Source: Candidatus Aegiribacteria sp.
GTDB lineage: Bacteria; Fermentibacterota; Fermentibacteria; Fermentibacterales; JCC-6
Length of the DNA stretch: 58,840 nucleotides
Assembly (NCBI GenBank): GCA_013138965.1
Contig: WTBT01000099.1
Location: forward strand, 1 to 58,840
Direction: 5' to 3'
Shown here piece after piece: positions 52,301-58,840 of the stretch. A program made the position numbers and the translations under genes. Positions within the stretch are counted from its first letter, which is position 1, and every line of letters begins with the position of its first letter. The notes under the pieces were generated by a model. It was given only the letters and a program-made list of their open reading frames with translations, was not told the origin of the DNA and did no database searches.

Positions 52301-52906
52301 GTCGTCCATACGCAGAAGCCCGCTTCCGCATATACTGCCGAAACCGGGGAGATAAATTCCAGCGGAATCAATATTCAGTGTTACTCCGGATACTCTTTCA
52401 ATGGAAGCGCTGATGTGCATTGAATCGATGATGGTGCCCGAGGGCTCAGTTATTATGCCGTAGCGAAGATACAACCTGTCGGTGCTGGCAGCTATGCCTG
52501 CGTCGATATCGTTAAGAATGGACAGGAGCGAATCAGGCTGTTCACACTGTACACCCGTATCGGGAGCGAGGCGTATGTTCAGCCTGTCAACCAGGATCTG
52601 ATCAACGTGACCGCTGAAAAGGTAATAAACAAGGTTTCCGTCTATCTGAATACCGGTTACAGCAACCACCAGACCTTCGGAATCTGTAACGATAACCGAG
52701 TCCGCGGAGGTATTCCGGAAGATATCCGTACGCAGACCTCTGAAACTGATCTGTGTAATTTCATCCGAAACGATACTGCCGATAATGTTCCCTGGAACAT
52801 CCCCGAGAAACCCGGCGGCAAGAAGGATGTAAAGAGACAGAACCAGGAACAGCAGCCCAAGCATTGCCTTCCTGAACCATGCGGCAACTCCGCGCTTACT
52901 GCTCAT
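49310..52906 (-). CDS. tamB: TamB-like translocation and assembly protein (DUF490)
   Basis: 1198 residues. One N-terminal signal-anchor helix (about 13-33, MLGLLFLVLSLYILLAAGFL) is followed by a very long beta-rich, repetitive periplasmic region. It ends in a TamB/DUF490 domain (about 990-1198) with GRITLLQRDFQITEGRVNI, PIMQLNVTAET and ISPELLSDTTSLVLNVGKY, ending YTIRY. It spans the periplasm and works with the Omp85 protein encoded next to it in outer-membrane protein insertion or lipid transfer. The gene starts 27 bp after the tamA stop. The length is close to that of E. coli TamB (1259). Confidence 0.88.
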   Translation of the reverse strand: MSSKRGVAAWFRKAMLGLLFLVLSLYILLAAGFLGDVPGNIIGSIVSDEITQISFRGLRTDIFRNTSADSVIVTDSEGLVVAVTGIQIDGNLVYYLFSGHVDQILVDRLNIRLAPDTGVQCEQPDSLLSILNDIDAGIAASTDRLYLRYGIITEPSGTIIDSMHISASIERVSGVTLNIDSAGIYLPGFGSICGSGLLRMDDGIVTTDGFTGIAAPGSLLISGTLLGSEETLDLEISGSVGTSSFDIPVDLSVFFEGSLNGELSDPQVDLAFSGGRAVLFGNEASFEVDSIRADFQDVVVRNLCLATDDAEMNLDGEFNIESLGWNAALHLNMTNTDISEYLTQFSVTGITGSVSAECSGTGYSGLNGSATVGLAAASSEIIDVSALHIEAALSDNSFNVDGSLSIGPGNISFTGNGWLGPGWTPESWTMQADGQIEDLSFLRELDTGEYPDIASAYFSLNGSGTQFVMNIRGNAGVRELVMDGMSAERASFNGSINYSTRNSIAGIPFGVSLDGSIEVLDFSAEGVSADTASLRGTFSMSGRNMIADASLLIDSLRVISDVFQAKADIKLDGDEISIDGLTLTGSDERIYTAEIGVGIDDTTFFNVEEIRAAHSKLRVVTAGGLSGYIENGTIILDTLWLDPPVGDFAMSGILSDERMEMQADIVNFDLGSFSTFSGLPADMSGVGNFRISYFKDAAGVQGSLTGHISDPVYGQFRMDSITVDVSAENNVFNVNGIYAWHNGVRSGLQMKARDLWAGPLLMDKIQWLELEVNDIGDWLFYILPSPVRTMGASVSARVEYERFNGDYTFELQASARINRLYITLLGIELPNVNFYLNYPDSTENGYNARLTLGSGSENTGNFSSGWHADIVSLIPFELGSYNLDFTLSDMEIAIPGMGAVICSGGLSSGGTGLDERPLLSGKLKILEGAVGIPQPVSSSSSSSSELPFDLSIDVTGRGNLWFRTNFADIEMALKLRIFTLERKPTVNGYVSAVRGRITLLQRDFQITEGRVNIIQGNPPIMQLNVTAETTVRSIISHEEYEITVLISGDMDNLEITLSAEGPSGQIAQEDILTLLAVGLTYSEMQQVNSSAIRSEVENVAQTMLGSLLARNLRHEIGLDTFEISPELLSDTTSLVLNVGKYVLPDLYVSYKDDVFSADPGTVSVQYLFSSDLYVEGTSRTTIHGSLEPTVELHYTIRY

Positions 52907-52933
52907 GGGAGAGCCTCCGGAGAGTTCTTTTTG

Positions 52934-54712
52934 CTAGAAAGCATGACCTATCCCGATATATATCTTTCCCCTCTTGATGGAATTCTTCCAGGTAGGCGCG
53001 AAACCGTAATCAAGTCTCAACGGGCCAAAAAGTGTATTGTATCGGAGTCCGATTCCAGTTCCAAAGCCTGCCGTAGAAAGATCAAACTCATTAAACGCGT
53101 TCCAGAGTCCACCGGCATCCGCGAACAGAACGGCTCCAAGGTTTCCGACTATCCTGGTTCGGATCTCGAAACTTCCAAGAATCTCGAACCGTCCCCCTAT
53201 GGGGTTTCCTTCATCATCCTTCGGACCCAGCGAATTGAATGGATAACCCCGGACTGTAGTTCCTCCACCAAGGAAGAACCTGTCGTCGGGAGGCACGGTA
53301 GCGTCATCGCCGTAGGGAAACGAACCCCCAAGTCTCAGGCGGCCCGCGAGTATGAAATCGTTGCTCAGCGGGAAGTAGAGCCTGCCTTCGGTAGAGATCC
53401 TGTAGTAATCGTTTCCTCCGAGAAAACCGCCTGACAGTTTCCCCTCTCCCATTATCCAGTGTCCCCGCAGGGGATTAAGCAGCGGATTTCTCGTGTCATG
53501 TACAAGACTTGAAGTGATACTGGAGGTTGTCCGCCAATCCGTAGTGGTGAAAACGCTATCCACCCATTCGTTGTACTTCTCGTACTCAAGACTGTAGCCA
53601 ATCGTGAATCTCAGATGTTCCGTGATATCCCTGGCAAATTTGGACGTTATTGAATAACTGCTCATGCTGATGCCTGGTATGGAAAAGTAGAGGTATCCCA
53701 GTTTCAGCTGCCATTTCCATCTTGTTGATAAGAACCAGGGTTCCTCGTAGACGATCTCCGGCTCTATCATACATCCATCCCAGGAACCGAAGAATTGCAA
53801 CATCCGTATACCGATGGTCAGTTTCTGATTATTGCCCATGATGTTGGGGTGAAGCCATGTGACGCTTCCTAAGACAGCCAGTGGCGACTCGTAACCGATA
53901 CCAAGGTCTACTCTTTTGTATCTGCTTTCGCTTACGGAAATATCAAGGTTGACGATACTGCTGTCATTCTCGTTCGGGTTGTAAGAGAACCTGACATCCT
54001 GGAACAGGCCAAGCCCGTAGATATTACTGATGGACTGCCTGAGGAGTTCCATATTAAGAGAATCACCGGGTGATATCAGCAATTCCCTGGTTATAACCTT
54101 TTCACGGACAGTCTCCAGTCCGGAAATAGAAACAGTGCCCAGAGAAACCTGCTCCTGTTCCTCAATATTACATCCCACTGCACGATAACCGGTCTCAACA
54201 TCTACTTTACCCATGCTTAGAAGATCAATATCTACGGAAGAATAGATGTAGCCTCTTTCATTGTACAGATCAAGAACGGCATTTCTGAAGGAGAGAGTAT
54301 CCTGTGGCGTTATGGGTTCACCTGGAGCCCCGGGATAAAGCATGGCCAGTGAATCAGCGGTGAATATTATCGCACCGTTGAATACGAGACCGGAAAGAAA
54401 GCTTCTTACTCCAGCCTCGACCGAAATCCTCACAATATTATTCTCATCATCCCAGAGGGGCCACTGTACGGTTACAACAGCGTCAAGGTACCCCATGTCG
54501 TTAAGGTTCACGATGATGCCATCTCTTACCTGTACCGGTGTTATACGCAGGAGGGATGCCCCTGCTTCAAGCCCTGTTCCGCTTAGAAGTTTATGCTCCG
54601 ATACGGGAAAATTCCCGGAGATGTATATGGAATCCACTACAGGTTCTGTGAAATCCGCATGCACAGCAGAAGGCACGAACAGAAGCGCCAGTAATGGTGC
54701 AAGCGCCTTCAC
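52934..54712 (-). CDS. tamA: TamA-like outer-membrane Omp85 protein
   Basis: 592 residues, start GTG at 54712. A signal peptide (about 1-19) is followed by POTRA-type domains (about 25-250, including SIYISGNFPVSEHKLL and VSISGLETVREKVITRELLI). The C-terminal barrel carries Omp85 motifs: HPNIMGNNQ, DTRNPLLNPLRGHW, FFLGGGTTVRGYPFNSLGP (VRGY loop) and the last strand KIYIGIGHAF ending in Phe. Its pairing with tamB supports TamA over BamA, and the usual five POTRA domains of BamA are not present. It sits in the outer membrane. Confidence 0.85.
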   Translation of the reverse strand: MKALAPLLALLFVPSAVHADFTEPVVDSIYISGNFPVSEHKLLSGTGLEAGASLLRITPVQVRDGIIVNLNDMGYLDAVVTVQWPLWDDENNIVRISVEAGVRSFLSGLVFNGAIIFTADSLAMLYPGAPGEPITPQDTLSFRNAVLDLYNERGYIYSSVDIDLLSMGKVDVETGYRAVGCNIEEQEQVSLGTVSISGLETVREKVITRELLISPGDSLNMELLRQSISNIYGLGLFQDVRFSYNPNENDSSIVNLDISVSESRYKRVDLGIGYESPLAVLGSVTWLHPNIMGNNQKLTIGIRMLQFFGSWDGCMIEPEIVYEEPWFLSTRWKWQLKLGYLYFSIPGISMSSYSITSKFARDITEHLRFTIGYSLEYEKYNEWVDSVFTTTDWRTTSSITSSLVHDTRNPLLNPLRGHWIMGEGKLSGGFLGGNDYYRISTEGRLYFPLSNDFILAGRLRLGGSFPYGDDATVPPDDRFFLGGGTTVRGYPFNSLGPKDDEGNPIGGRFEILGSFEIRTRIVGNLGAVLFADAGGLWNAFNEFDLSTAGFGTGIGLRYNTLFGPLRLDYGFAPTWKNSIKRGKIYIGIGHAF

Positions 54713-55149
54713 GATGGAATAATGACTTCCAGGTACGATGCTGTTTCCTTTCCGGGTGAATGAAAATCGACAATGCTCATATTCGGTACGACCCGCTGAA
54801 CATGTACCCGGAAATATACAAGTCAGCAGCTATAGTTCCTACATACAAATTAAGCATAATCCCAATACAGACGCCACCGACAAAATCAGTCTCTCATGCG
54901 ACCTGTTTCAGCGGCCAGGCAGCAGACAGGCTGGGGTTTAATGTGGTACGGCAAATAAAACGCAGCCATTAATACAGGGCACTGGCTAAACCATGATTCA
55001 TCATAGGCACTCGTTTGGAAACGGCGCAAAAGTTGTTATTGAATTGGGATCAGATTAAGAATCCTGTTCCGCAGGACAGGTTTGTACGTAATGCAGGAAG
55101 AATCAGGCAAAATCAAGTTTCGATGCCGTACACCGCAGAAAATACTGTT
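54713..55149. other. intergenic stretch without recognised gene
   Basis: This 437-bp stretch upstream of tamA was read in all frames. Short open frames here have no homology-like features and no start sites. A weak CCTGTTCCGCAGGACAGG hairpin lies at 55063-55080. The tamA promoter should be here, but no convincing box was found. Confidence 0.5.
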
Positions 55150-55183
55150 AGTGGCAAACACCCTGAAATCAGTGTTTGCCACT
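55150..55183 (-). terminator. terminator-like hairpin of the small secreted protein gene
   Basis: Perfect 12-base arms AGTGGCAAACAC (55150-55161) and GTGTTTGCCACT (55172-55183) flank a 10-base loop, 25 bp after the stop at 55209. On the minus strand AACAGTATTTTC follows, giving a weak T-run. Confidence 0.6.
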
Positions 55184-55208
55184 GTATTCAGACTACTCTC
55201 AGCAGCAG

Positions 55209-55811
55209 TTAGAAAGATGACTTGATGGCGCCCCAGGTGTTCTGATCAAGACTTAAAGTTGCCTCAAGCAAGAAGTCATCAATCGCTTCCGCGTGATCAT
55301 ATGCACCACGGTATACCCATGCGAATGTAACATTTGCCTCACCTGCACATTCGGCTGTAAAATCGGCCGTAAATTCAAACCATTGATCAAAATTAGCGGG
55401 ACCGAGTTCGAATGCTTCTGTAAAATCAGCCGATGAATCCGGACTTGCTGTGGTGGAATAGTAAAAGCCGGAGTAATCATAGTATGATGGGTATCTTGCA
55501 TAGCGCCAGAAGCGCATGGACACTCCCACATATGAACTGAAATCATAGGTGTCGGTAACAAGCCAGCTGTCAGAATTAAGGGTGCCATTATCATCATGCC
55601 ACGCATAATGGGTACCTGAATGGGCAGGATCGGGCATGAATGTAGAGTCTCCTACAGCACAGATTGCCCATTCCGTAGCGCCGGGATCACCTTCCTCCCA
55701 GATCTGCCAGCCAGAAGGAAGCACTCCTCCTTCGAAATCCTCATCAACAATGACATCGGCAAAGGCAAAGCCCGCCAAACAAACAAGGATTAAAGTTATA
55801 AAAAATTTCAT
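55209..55811 (-). CDS. small secreted choice-of-anchor/cleaved-adhesin-like protein
   Basis: 200 residues from the ATG at 55811 (CAGGA upstream). The signal peptide is KFFITLILVCLAGFAFA. The mature part is a jelly-roll-like domain with the typical opening DEDFEGGVLPSGWQIWEEG, then WLVTDTYDFSSYVGVSMRFW and WFEFTADFT, as in choice-of-anchor J or cleaved-adhesin domains of surface proteins. There is no FlgD-like C-terminal domain; the protein ends LDQNTWGAIKSSF, which could be a short targeting or anchoring tail. It has its own promoter and terminator. Function is likely carbohydrate or surface binding, without proof. Confidence 0.75.
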   Translation of the reverse strand: MKFFITLILVCLAGFAFADVIVDEDFEGGVLPSGWQIWEEGDPGATEWAICAVGDSTFMPDPAHSGTHYAWHDDNGTLNSDSWLVTDTYDFSSYVGVSMRFWRYARYPSYYDYSGFYYSTTASPDSSADFTEAFELGPANFDQWFEFTADFTAECAGEANVTFAWVYRGAYDHAEAIDDFLLEATLSLDQNTWGAIKSSF

Positions 55812-55866
55812 TCCTGTACACCTTTCGTTAAGTGAGTACATCATAGAGGCTAAACACCTCTTATGT

Positions 55867-55896
55867 AGAATATCTTCATGTATTGCATCATGTCAA
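55867..55896 (-). promoter_or_regulatory. predicted promoter of the small secreted protein gene
   Basis: Minus-strand TTGACA (55896-55891, consensus) and TATTCT (55872-55867) with 18 bases between. The leader of about 50 bases contains a small AGAGG/CCTCT hairpin before the start at 55811. Confidence 0.65.
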
Positions 55897-56127
55897 CCCT
55901 TCTATAATTTCATCTATCTCATAGAGTTTATTTCAATCATGCTGTATAAAAGATATCGAAATACAGGAGCATATTCAGACTTCATGATCTCTGGGAATTT
56001 GAACTGAAACAAAAGTTAATCAGGATTACTCTTTTGAGCAGATATCATTTTATAAACCAATCGTAATTTTGTTCCGGGATAATTGATCTCTGTTTTGTTG
56101 AGATGGTCAAGCAGATGTATTACAGCC

Positions 56128-56441
56128 TTATTTTCCCGCTGTGATGACATCATCCTTTCTCGCATACTTCTCCCTGACAATGTTTCCCATAGCTGTCTCT
56201 GCTCTGTAGGCGATCATCTTGATTGTATCGGTCAATCGTTTTCGACCTGGTGGTAAACGCTTAAATTTCTCAGCTTCCGGTAACTCATGCCAATCAAGGT
56301 GTTCTGGTGTTTCTTTGATTTTTATTTTGAGTTCTTCAATCAAGTACTCGTAGTATTCGATTTCATCAACTACTTGAGCTTTTTCGGCAATCCACCTTTG
56401 ACTCGAAAGAAAAGCTCCTGTAACGGATACCTCCGCAAAAA
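56128..56441 (-). pseudogene. transposase remnant (C-terminal part)
   Basis: A minus-strand frame begins after an in-frame TAG near 56441, runs SVTGAFLSSQRWIAEKAQVV, and ends at 56128. Its most typical part is DTIKMIAYRAETAMGNIVRE, a block that recurs in the C-terminal region of certain large bacterial transposases. Only about 100 residues remain and no catalytic residues are included. An internal ATG at 56343 exists, but the frame clearly continues upstream of it. This is a decayed fragment. The exact IS family could not be named. Confidence 0.45.
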
Positions 56442-56545
56442 TGAGCTATCAGTGCAGGTTTACAGGCAGAACCGGTCCCGATTCAACTGATTTTATCACC
56501 GGCACTGGGTATGGAGTGTTCCGAAGATGCTAGAGGCTGCATTTC

Positions 56546-57117
56546 ATGCATCATAGAAAGCTTATGCCAAAGCTCTGCAGATGTGCGTGGGATTCTCTCA
56601 CAATATTCCTTCATGAAGCCCTTGATCGCAGGGATGTTTTTCCCGGTGGGATACTGGTACCCCAGACCTTCGGTGGAATGGCCAACTGGAACCCTCATGT
56701 GCATGCCCTGATTACTGACACCTGCTGGGACAGGGAAGGCAATCACTATCCCATGCCTGAAATAAGCACTGCAGATGTCCAGGGGGTTGAAAAACTCTTT
56801 GCCGGTCTTGTTTTCAAGATGCTTCTGGAAGAGGAGGTGATCTCCTGGGAGCTGGTTACGAATATGCGTTCATGGAAGCACAGCGGGTTCAGTGTTTATT
56901 GTGCTGAACCTATTGAAGCATGTGATGATAATGGTCGAAAGACCCTCAGCGAATACATCTCAAGGGCTCCTTTTTCATTGGAGAGGATGAGCTTCAATGA
57001 AAACTCAAAGACCGTGGTTTACAAAGGAGAACACTTTCACCCCGCTCTTGTCAGGAACTTCGATGTTGCAGGTCCCCTTGATTGGATAGCTCGCATAACA
57101 TCTCATATCCCAGGAGA
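56546..57117 (+). pseudogene. IS91-type (Y2/HUH) transposase remnant
   Basis: About 190 residues correspond to the middle and late part of an IS91-family transposase. PGGILVPQTFGGMANWNPHV is followed by HALITD and contains the H-hydrophobic-H (HVH) motif. Then come MRSWKHSGFSVYC, YISRAPFSLERMSF and DWIARITSHIPGE. The N-terminal zinc-binding region and the C-terminal RYYGxYS-type end are missing. At about 57112 the homology stops abruptly and the sequence becomes the truncated ATPase gene on the other strand. It is a broken element and should be inactive. Confidence 0.68.
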
Positions 57118-57435
57118 AGCGCTTCCCAAAACCAGAAACCTTGCTTTTAAATCAGGGTCGTCAACCACAGCCCGCAGTACATTGAACAGCCCAGGCATTT
57201 CCTGAATCTCATCAATCACGACAAGACCCTTCAGGGAAGCCAGAAATGACTCCGGATTGGAGAGACGAAACCTGTCGCTTCTCCTGCCCATATCAAGATA
57301 AGTGCCACCTGTTTTCCTGTAAATCTGAGTAGCAAGAGTTGTCTTCCCTGATTGGCGTGGACCGGTAAGTGTGTTAATCGGAAAGCTTCCAAGGCATGTT
57401 GTTATCTGTTTTTCATAATCATTTCTTGGAATCAT
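57103..57435 (-). pseudogene. truncated DUF4143-type AAA ATPase
   Basis: 110 residues where the family usually has about 380. The N-terminus IPRNDYEKQI, the Walker A TGPRQSGKTTLA, the Walker B VVIDEIQEMP and the sensor segment FLVLGSASP are intact. After SASP the frame shifts into IS91 remnant sequence and stops after two residues (GI). The lid and the DUF4143 C-terminal domain are lost. Promoter and putative operator are preserved upstream. The protein may still bind ATP but is most likely non-functional. Confidence 0.75.
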
Positions 57436-57441
57436 GAACTC

Positions 57442-57473
57442 AATATACCGTGCATATTGGTATTGCCAATACC
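57442..57473 (-). promoter_or_regulatory. promoter with palindromic operator of the truncated ATPase gene
   Basis: Minus-strand TTGGCA (57469-57464) and TATATT (57447-57442) are 16 bases apart. A perfect palindrome GGTATTG-C-CAATACC (57459-57473) covers the -35 box, a position suited to repression. Confidence 0.55.
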
Positions 57474-57569
57474 ATATTACGCGGTTATTCAGTACTGTCT
57501 GATTCCTGAAAGGAAATTGAACCAGTTGCTGTCAGTGACTTCAACATAGAGTTTCATATCAGCAATATC

Positions 57570-58028
57570 TTATTCTGAATCATCGTCATTCTCAATTATT
57601 GTAACACCTTTTGCTTCTTCGGCCTGCCTGACTACATCATTCATACTTATTGTCGGTAGCAGGAATGGTCCAGGTGGGAAAGATCCTGTAAATGCTGCAA
57701 TCTGCCCTCGAAGTAATCCGTAAAGGATAGTCCCTCCATTCACTCTGATCATGCCTTCTCTCAAAGATATATCCCATGAGTCAGGACATTTGAAATATCC
57801 TTCAATTTCAGAATCGATTTCCCATCCATAGTCATCTGGACTGAGAGAGACGTTTAGCTGCATTCTGTATCTTGTATCGTCATCTGTTCTTCGAGCAACA
57901 TGATAAGTAATTCTGATTTGCTGATTTACTTCATTATGAATCCCATCAGGAGGAATCTCTTTTGGCGGAATAACTTCAGCACTAAGTTTCTTGATGAAGA
58001 ATCCCTCTAAACTAAGAATATCACTCAT
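57570..58028 (-). CDS. SecB-like chaperone of a toxin-antitoxin-chaperone (TAC) module
   Basis: 152 residues. The core resembles SecB: a beta-rich N-terminal half (NQQIRITYHVARR, YRMQLNVSLSP, IEGYFKC) followed by a helix GGTILYGLLRGQIAAFTGSF and then PPGPFLLPTISMNDVVRQA, which parallels the AR-x-I...FPP-x-LAP-x-NF end of SecB. The acidic tail ENDDDSE also fits. The gene is third in an operon after a HigB/RelE-like toxin and an XRE antitoxin and overlaps the antitoxin by 4 bp (ATGA). SecB-like proteins of such modules (M. tuberculosis Rv1957 type) bind the antitoxin and protect it from degradation. General SecB function is less likely because the gene is linked to a TA pair and lies in an accessory region. 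Confidence 0.75.
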   Translation of the reverse strand: MSDILSLEGFFIKKLSAEVIPPKEIPPDGIHNEVNQQIRITYHVARRTDDDTRYRMQLNVSLSPDDYGWEIDSEIEGYFKCPDSWDISLREGMIRVNGGTILYGLLRGQIAAFTGSFPPGPFLLPTISMNDVVRQAEEAKGVTIIENDDDSE

Positions 58029-58444
58029 GCTGGTTCTTCCGCTTTCACTTTTATTGTCTGAATACCAGTATCTTCAGAATATTCCTTTTCAGAGAATTCT
58101 TTAAACTTCATATCACTGCTTGATTTAAAATGATCCCAATACTCTTGCGGATGAACGAATTCCTTGATTTCCACGACTTCAGTGTACGATTTCAAACGCA
58201 AAACAACATCTTTCCCAAGAGCTGCAGCGATTCGTGCAACAGACTTGATCGTGAAGTTCGCAGTTTCATTGAGAACACGACCAACATACTGACGACTTTT
58301 TCCCAACCTCTTTGCGAGTTGGCTCTTGCTGATCCCTTCTTCATCCATCGATTGAAGAATATCCTCAACAATATTGGCTACCATGTATTCCTGCAGGAAC
58401 TCTGGATCCTTCTCCAGTCTTAATCTTTCCTTAAGCTCACTCAT
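58025..58444 (-). CDS. XRE-family antitoxin (HigA-like) with C-terminal chaperone-addiction-like extension
   Basis: 139 residues from the ATG at 58444; GGCGGA precedes it, and a TTG at 58468 overlapping the toxin is less likely. A helix-turn-helix of Xre type lies at about 36-85, with GISKSQLAKRLGKSRQYVGR and IKSVARIAAALGKDVVLRL. After it comes a tail of about 50 residues with YWDHFKSSSDMKFKEF and a hydrophobic, charged end. In TAC systems the region after the DNA-binding domain is the chaperone-addiction segment that makes the antitoxin depend on its SecB-like partner. The toxin gene ends 4 bp before this start. It should repress its own operon. Confidence 0.82.
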   Translation of the reverse strand: MSELKERLRLEKDPEFLQEYMVANIVEDILQSMDEEGISKSQLAKRLGKSRQYVGRVLNETANFTIKSVARIAAALGKDVVLRLKSYTEVVEIKEFVHPQEYWDHFKSSSDMKFKEFSEKEYSEDTGIQTIKVKAEEPA

Positions 58445-58448
58445 AATT

Positions 58449-58718
58449 CTATCCGCCTTCAACTTCAAGAAATGCCAACATTCTTTCTTCGGCTCTTCTC
58501 ATTGCCTTATCCTGTTTTTTCTTTGTTTTATTGGTATCACCACGGCTTTTCCAATACCCTCCGGTACATACAACTAATTCCTCAATACTTCCGATTGTCC
58601 TGTAAAAGAAGAAAAGTCTTGCTTTACAATTAGACGCTTTTAATTCAAGTAAACCCTTATGATTAACACAGTTTTTGACTCGATTTACATTCCTTATACG
58701 ATGATTCTCGCTTATCAT
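58449..58718 (-). CDS. HigB/RelE-like toxin of the TAC module
   Basis: 89 residues. The segment KARLFFFYRTIGSIEELVVC followed by GGYWKSRGDTNKTKKKQDKA and AMRRAEERMLAFLE fits phage Gp49-like/HigB toxins: a central beta sheet, then a basic stretch KKKQDKAMRRAEER typical of ribosome-dependent mRNA interferases. An in-frame TGA lies just upstream of the ATG, so the start at 58718 is fixed among ATG/GTG/TTG codons. No clear ribosome-binding site is seen, which would favour low toxin expression. It is first in the operon toxin-antitoxin-chaperone. The MITE-family repeat lies about 6 bp upstream, so the promoter must be in or next to it. Confidence 0.75.
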   Translation of the reverse strand: MISENHRIRNVNRVKNCVNHKGLLELKASNCKARLFFFYRTIGSIEELVVCTGGYWKSRGDTNKTKKKQDKAMRRAEERMLAFLEVEGG

Positions 58719-58723
58719 TCTAG

Positions 58724-58840
58724 TACTCTGTCAGGTATTAAGTGTCGATATAATGCGCCGTTATTCTGAGTTCCTGCAAGGCGCGGATGAGGGCGCATAG
58801 CAACGCTATGTAACTGAATCCGTAACGCCGCAGGGGCTCT
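58724..58840. mobile_element. second copy of the MITE family, cut by the window end
   Basis: The 64 bases 58771-58834 match 46440-46503 with five differences (TTCCTGCAAGGCGCGG at the start, AACGCCGCAGG at the end). Left of it, AAGTGTC and TAAT-GC-GTTATT blocks also align with the first copy, so the element extends to about 58724. Its right terminal repeat would be beyond the window. Confidence 0.75.

Noticed and set aside
52607..53434. 275-codon open frame on the plus strand
   Set aside because: It spans the tamB-tamA junction in antisense and cannot be real with both genes intact.
54721..55080. Search for tRNA or small RNA in the region upstream of tamA
   Set aside because: No cloverleaf, no T-loop consensus and no strong promoter-terminator pair was found.
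56511..56711. 66-codon open frame on the plus strand
   Set aside because: Different frame from the IS91-type transposase remnant, which holds the PHVH motif and family blocks; this one has none.

Overview
The window looks like chromosome of an anaerobic, fermentative, diderm bacterium, probably from an uncultured FCB-group-like lineage (Fermentibacteria/Aegiribacteria-type). This placement is an inference from gene content. Pointers are a ferredoxin-dependent 2-oxoacid oxidoreductase with fused beta/gamma subunits, hybrid-cluster protein, an EF-G paralogue, TamA/TamB, outer-membrane beta-barrels, and large secreted proteins ending in FlgD-like type IX-style C-terminal domains. Nothing resembles rRNA, tRNA, CRISPR or phage structural genes.

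Layout. 1-120 is the tail of an IS630-type transposase. 124-2639 is a minus-strand pair: a double-domain ThyX-like protein and a GH84 glycosidase. 2743-6368 is ftcD-transketolase. 6440-10569 carries a geranylgeranyl-reductase-type flavoprotein and the TldE/TldD pair. 10760-17610 holds a propeller lipoprotein, a cupin-Hcp unit divergent from an Rrf2 regulator, a DUF2400 protein, a secreted deiminase and a half-size EamA protein. 17752-20974 is a two-gene flavin/iron-sulfur dehydrogenase. 21067-29179 holds a zinc-ribbon membrane protein, an EF-G paralogue, a gingipain-like C25 protease, a second propeller lipoprotein and a TPR-esterase. 29233-38649 holds OsmC, YwbE, LeuRS, a large PAS/GAF protein, two paralogous barrels and Ndk. 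38736-45155 carries the 2-oxoacid oxidoreductase operon and ClpB with a membrane protein. 45403-49243 holds a Gfo/Idh oxidoreductase, a 162-bp MITE, a degenerate ABC-type pair, an alkyladenine glycosylase and a HIT protein. 49310-54712 is tamB-tamA. 55209-55811 is a small secreted protein with its own promoter and terminator.

From 56128 on the sequence becomes accessory: two transposase remnants, a DUF4143-type ATPase cut short by an IS91-type remnant, and then a compact three-gene minus-strand operon. That operon encodes a HigB/RelE-like toxin, an XRE antitoxin with a C-terminal extension, and a SecB-like chaperone. It reads as a toxin-antitoxin-chaperone (TAC) module and is the most interesting system in the window. 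A second copy of the MITE family lies directly upstream of it at the window edge.

Two dispersed repeat families stand out. One is a palindromic element of about 65-75 bp, with two full copies (29185-29249, 45214-45288) and one half copy (7528-7552). It supplies the stop codon of the OsmC gene and the start region of the flavoprotein gene. The other is the 46391-46552 MITE, which overlaps a stop codon.
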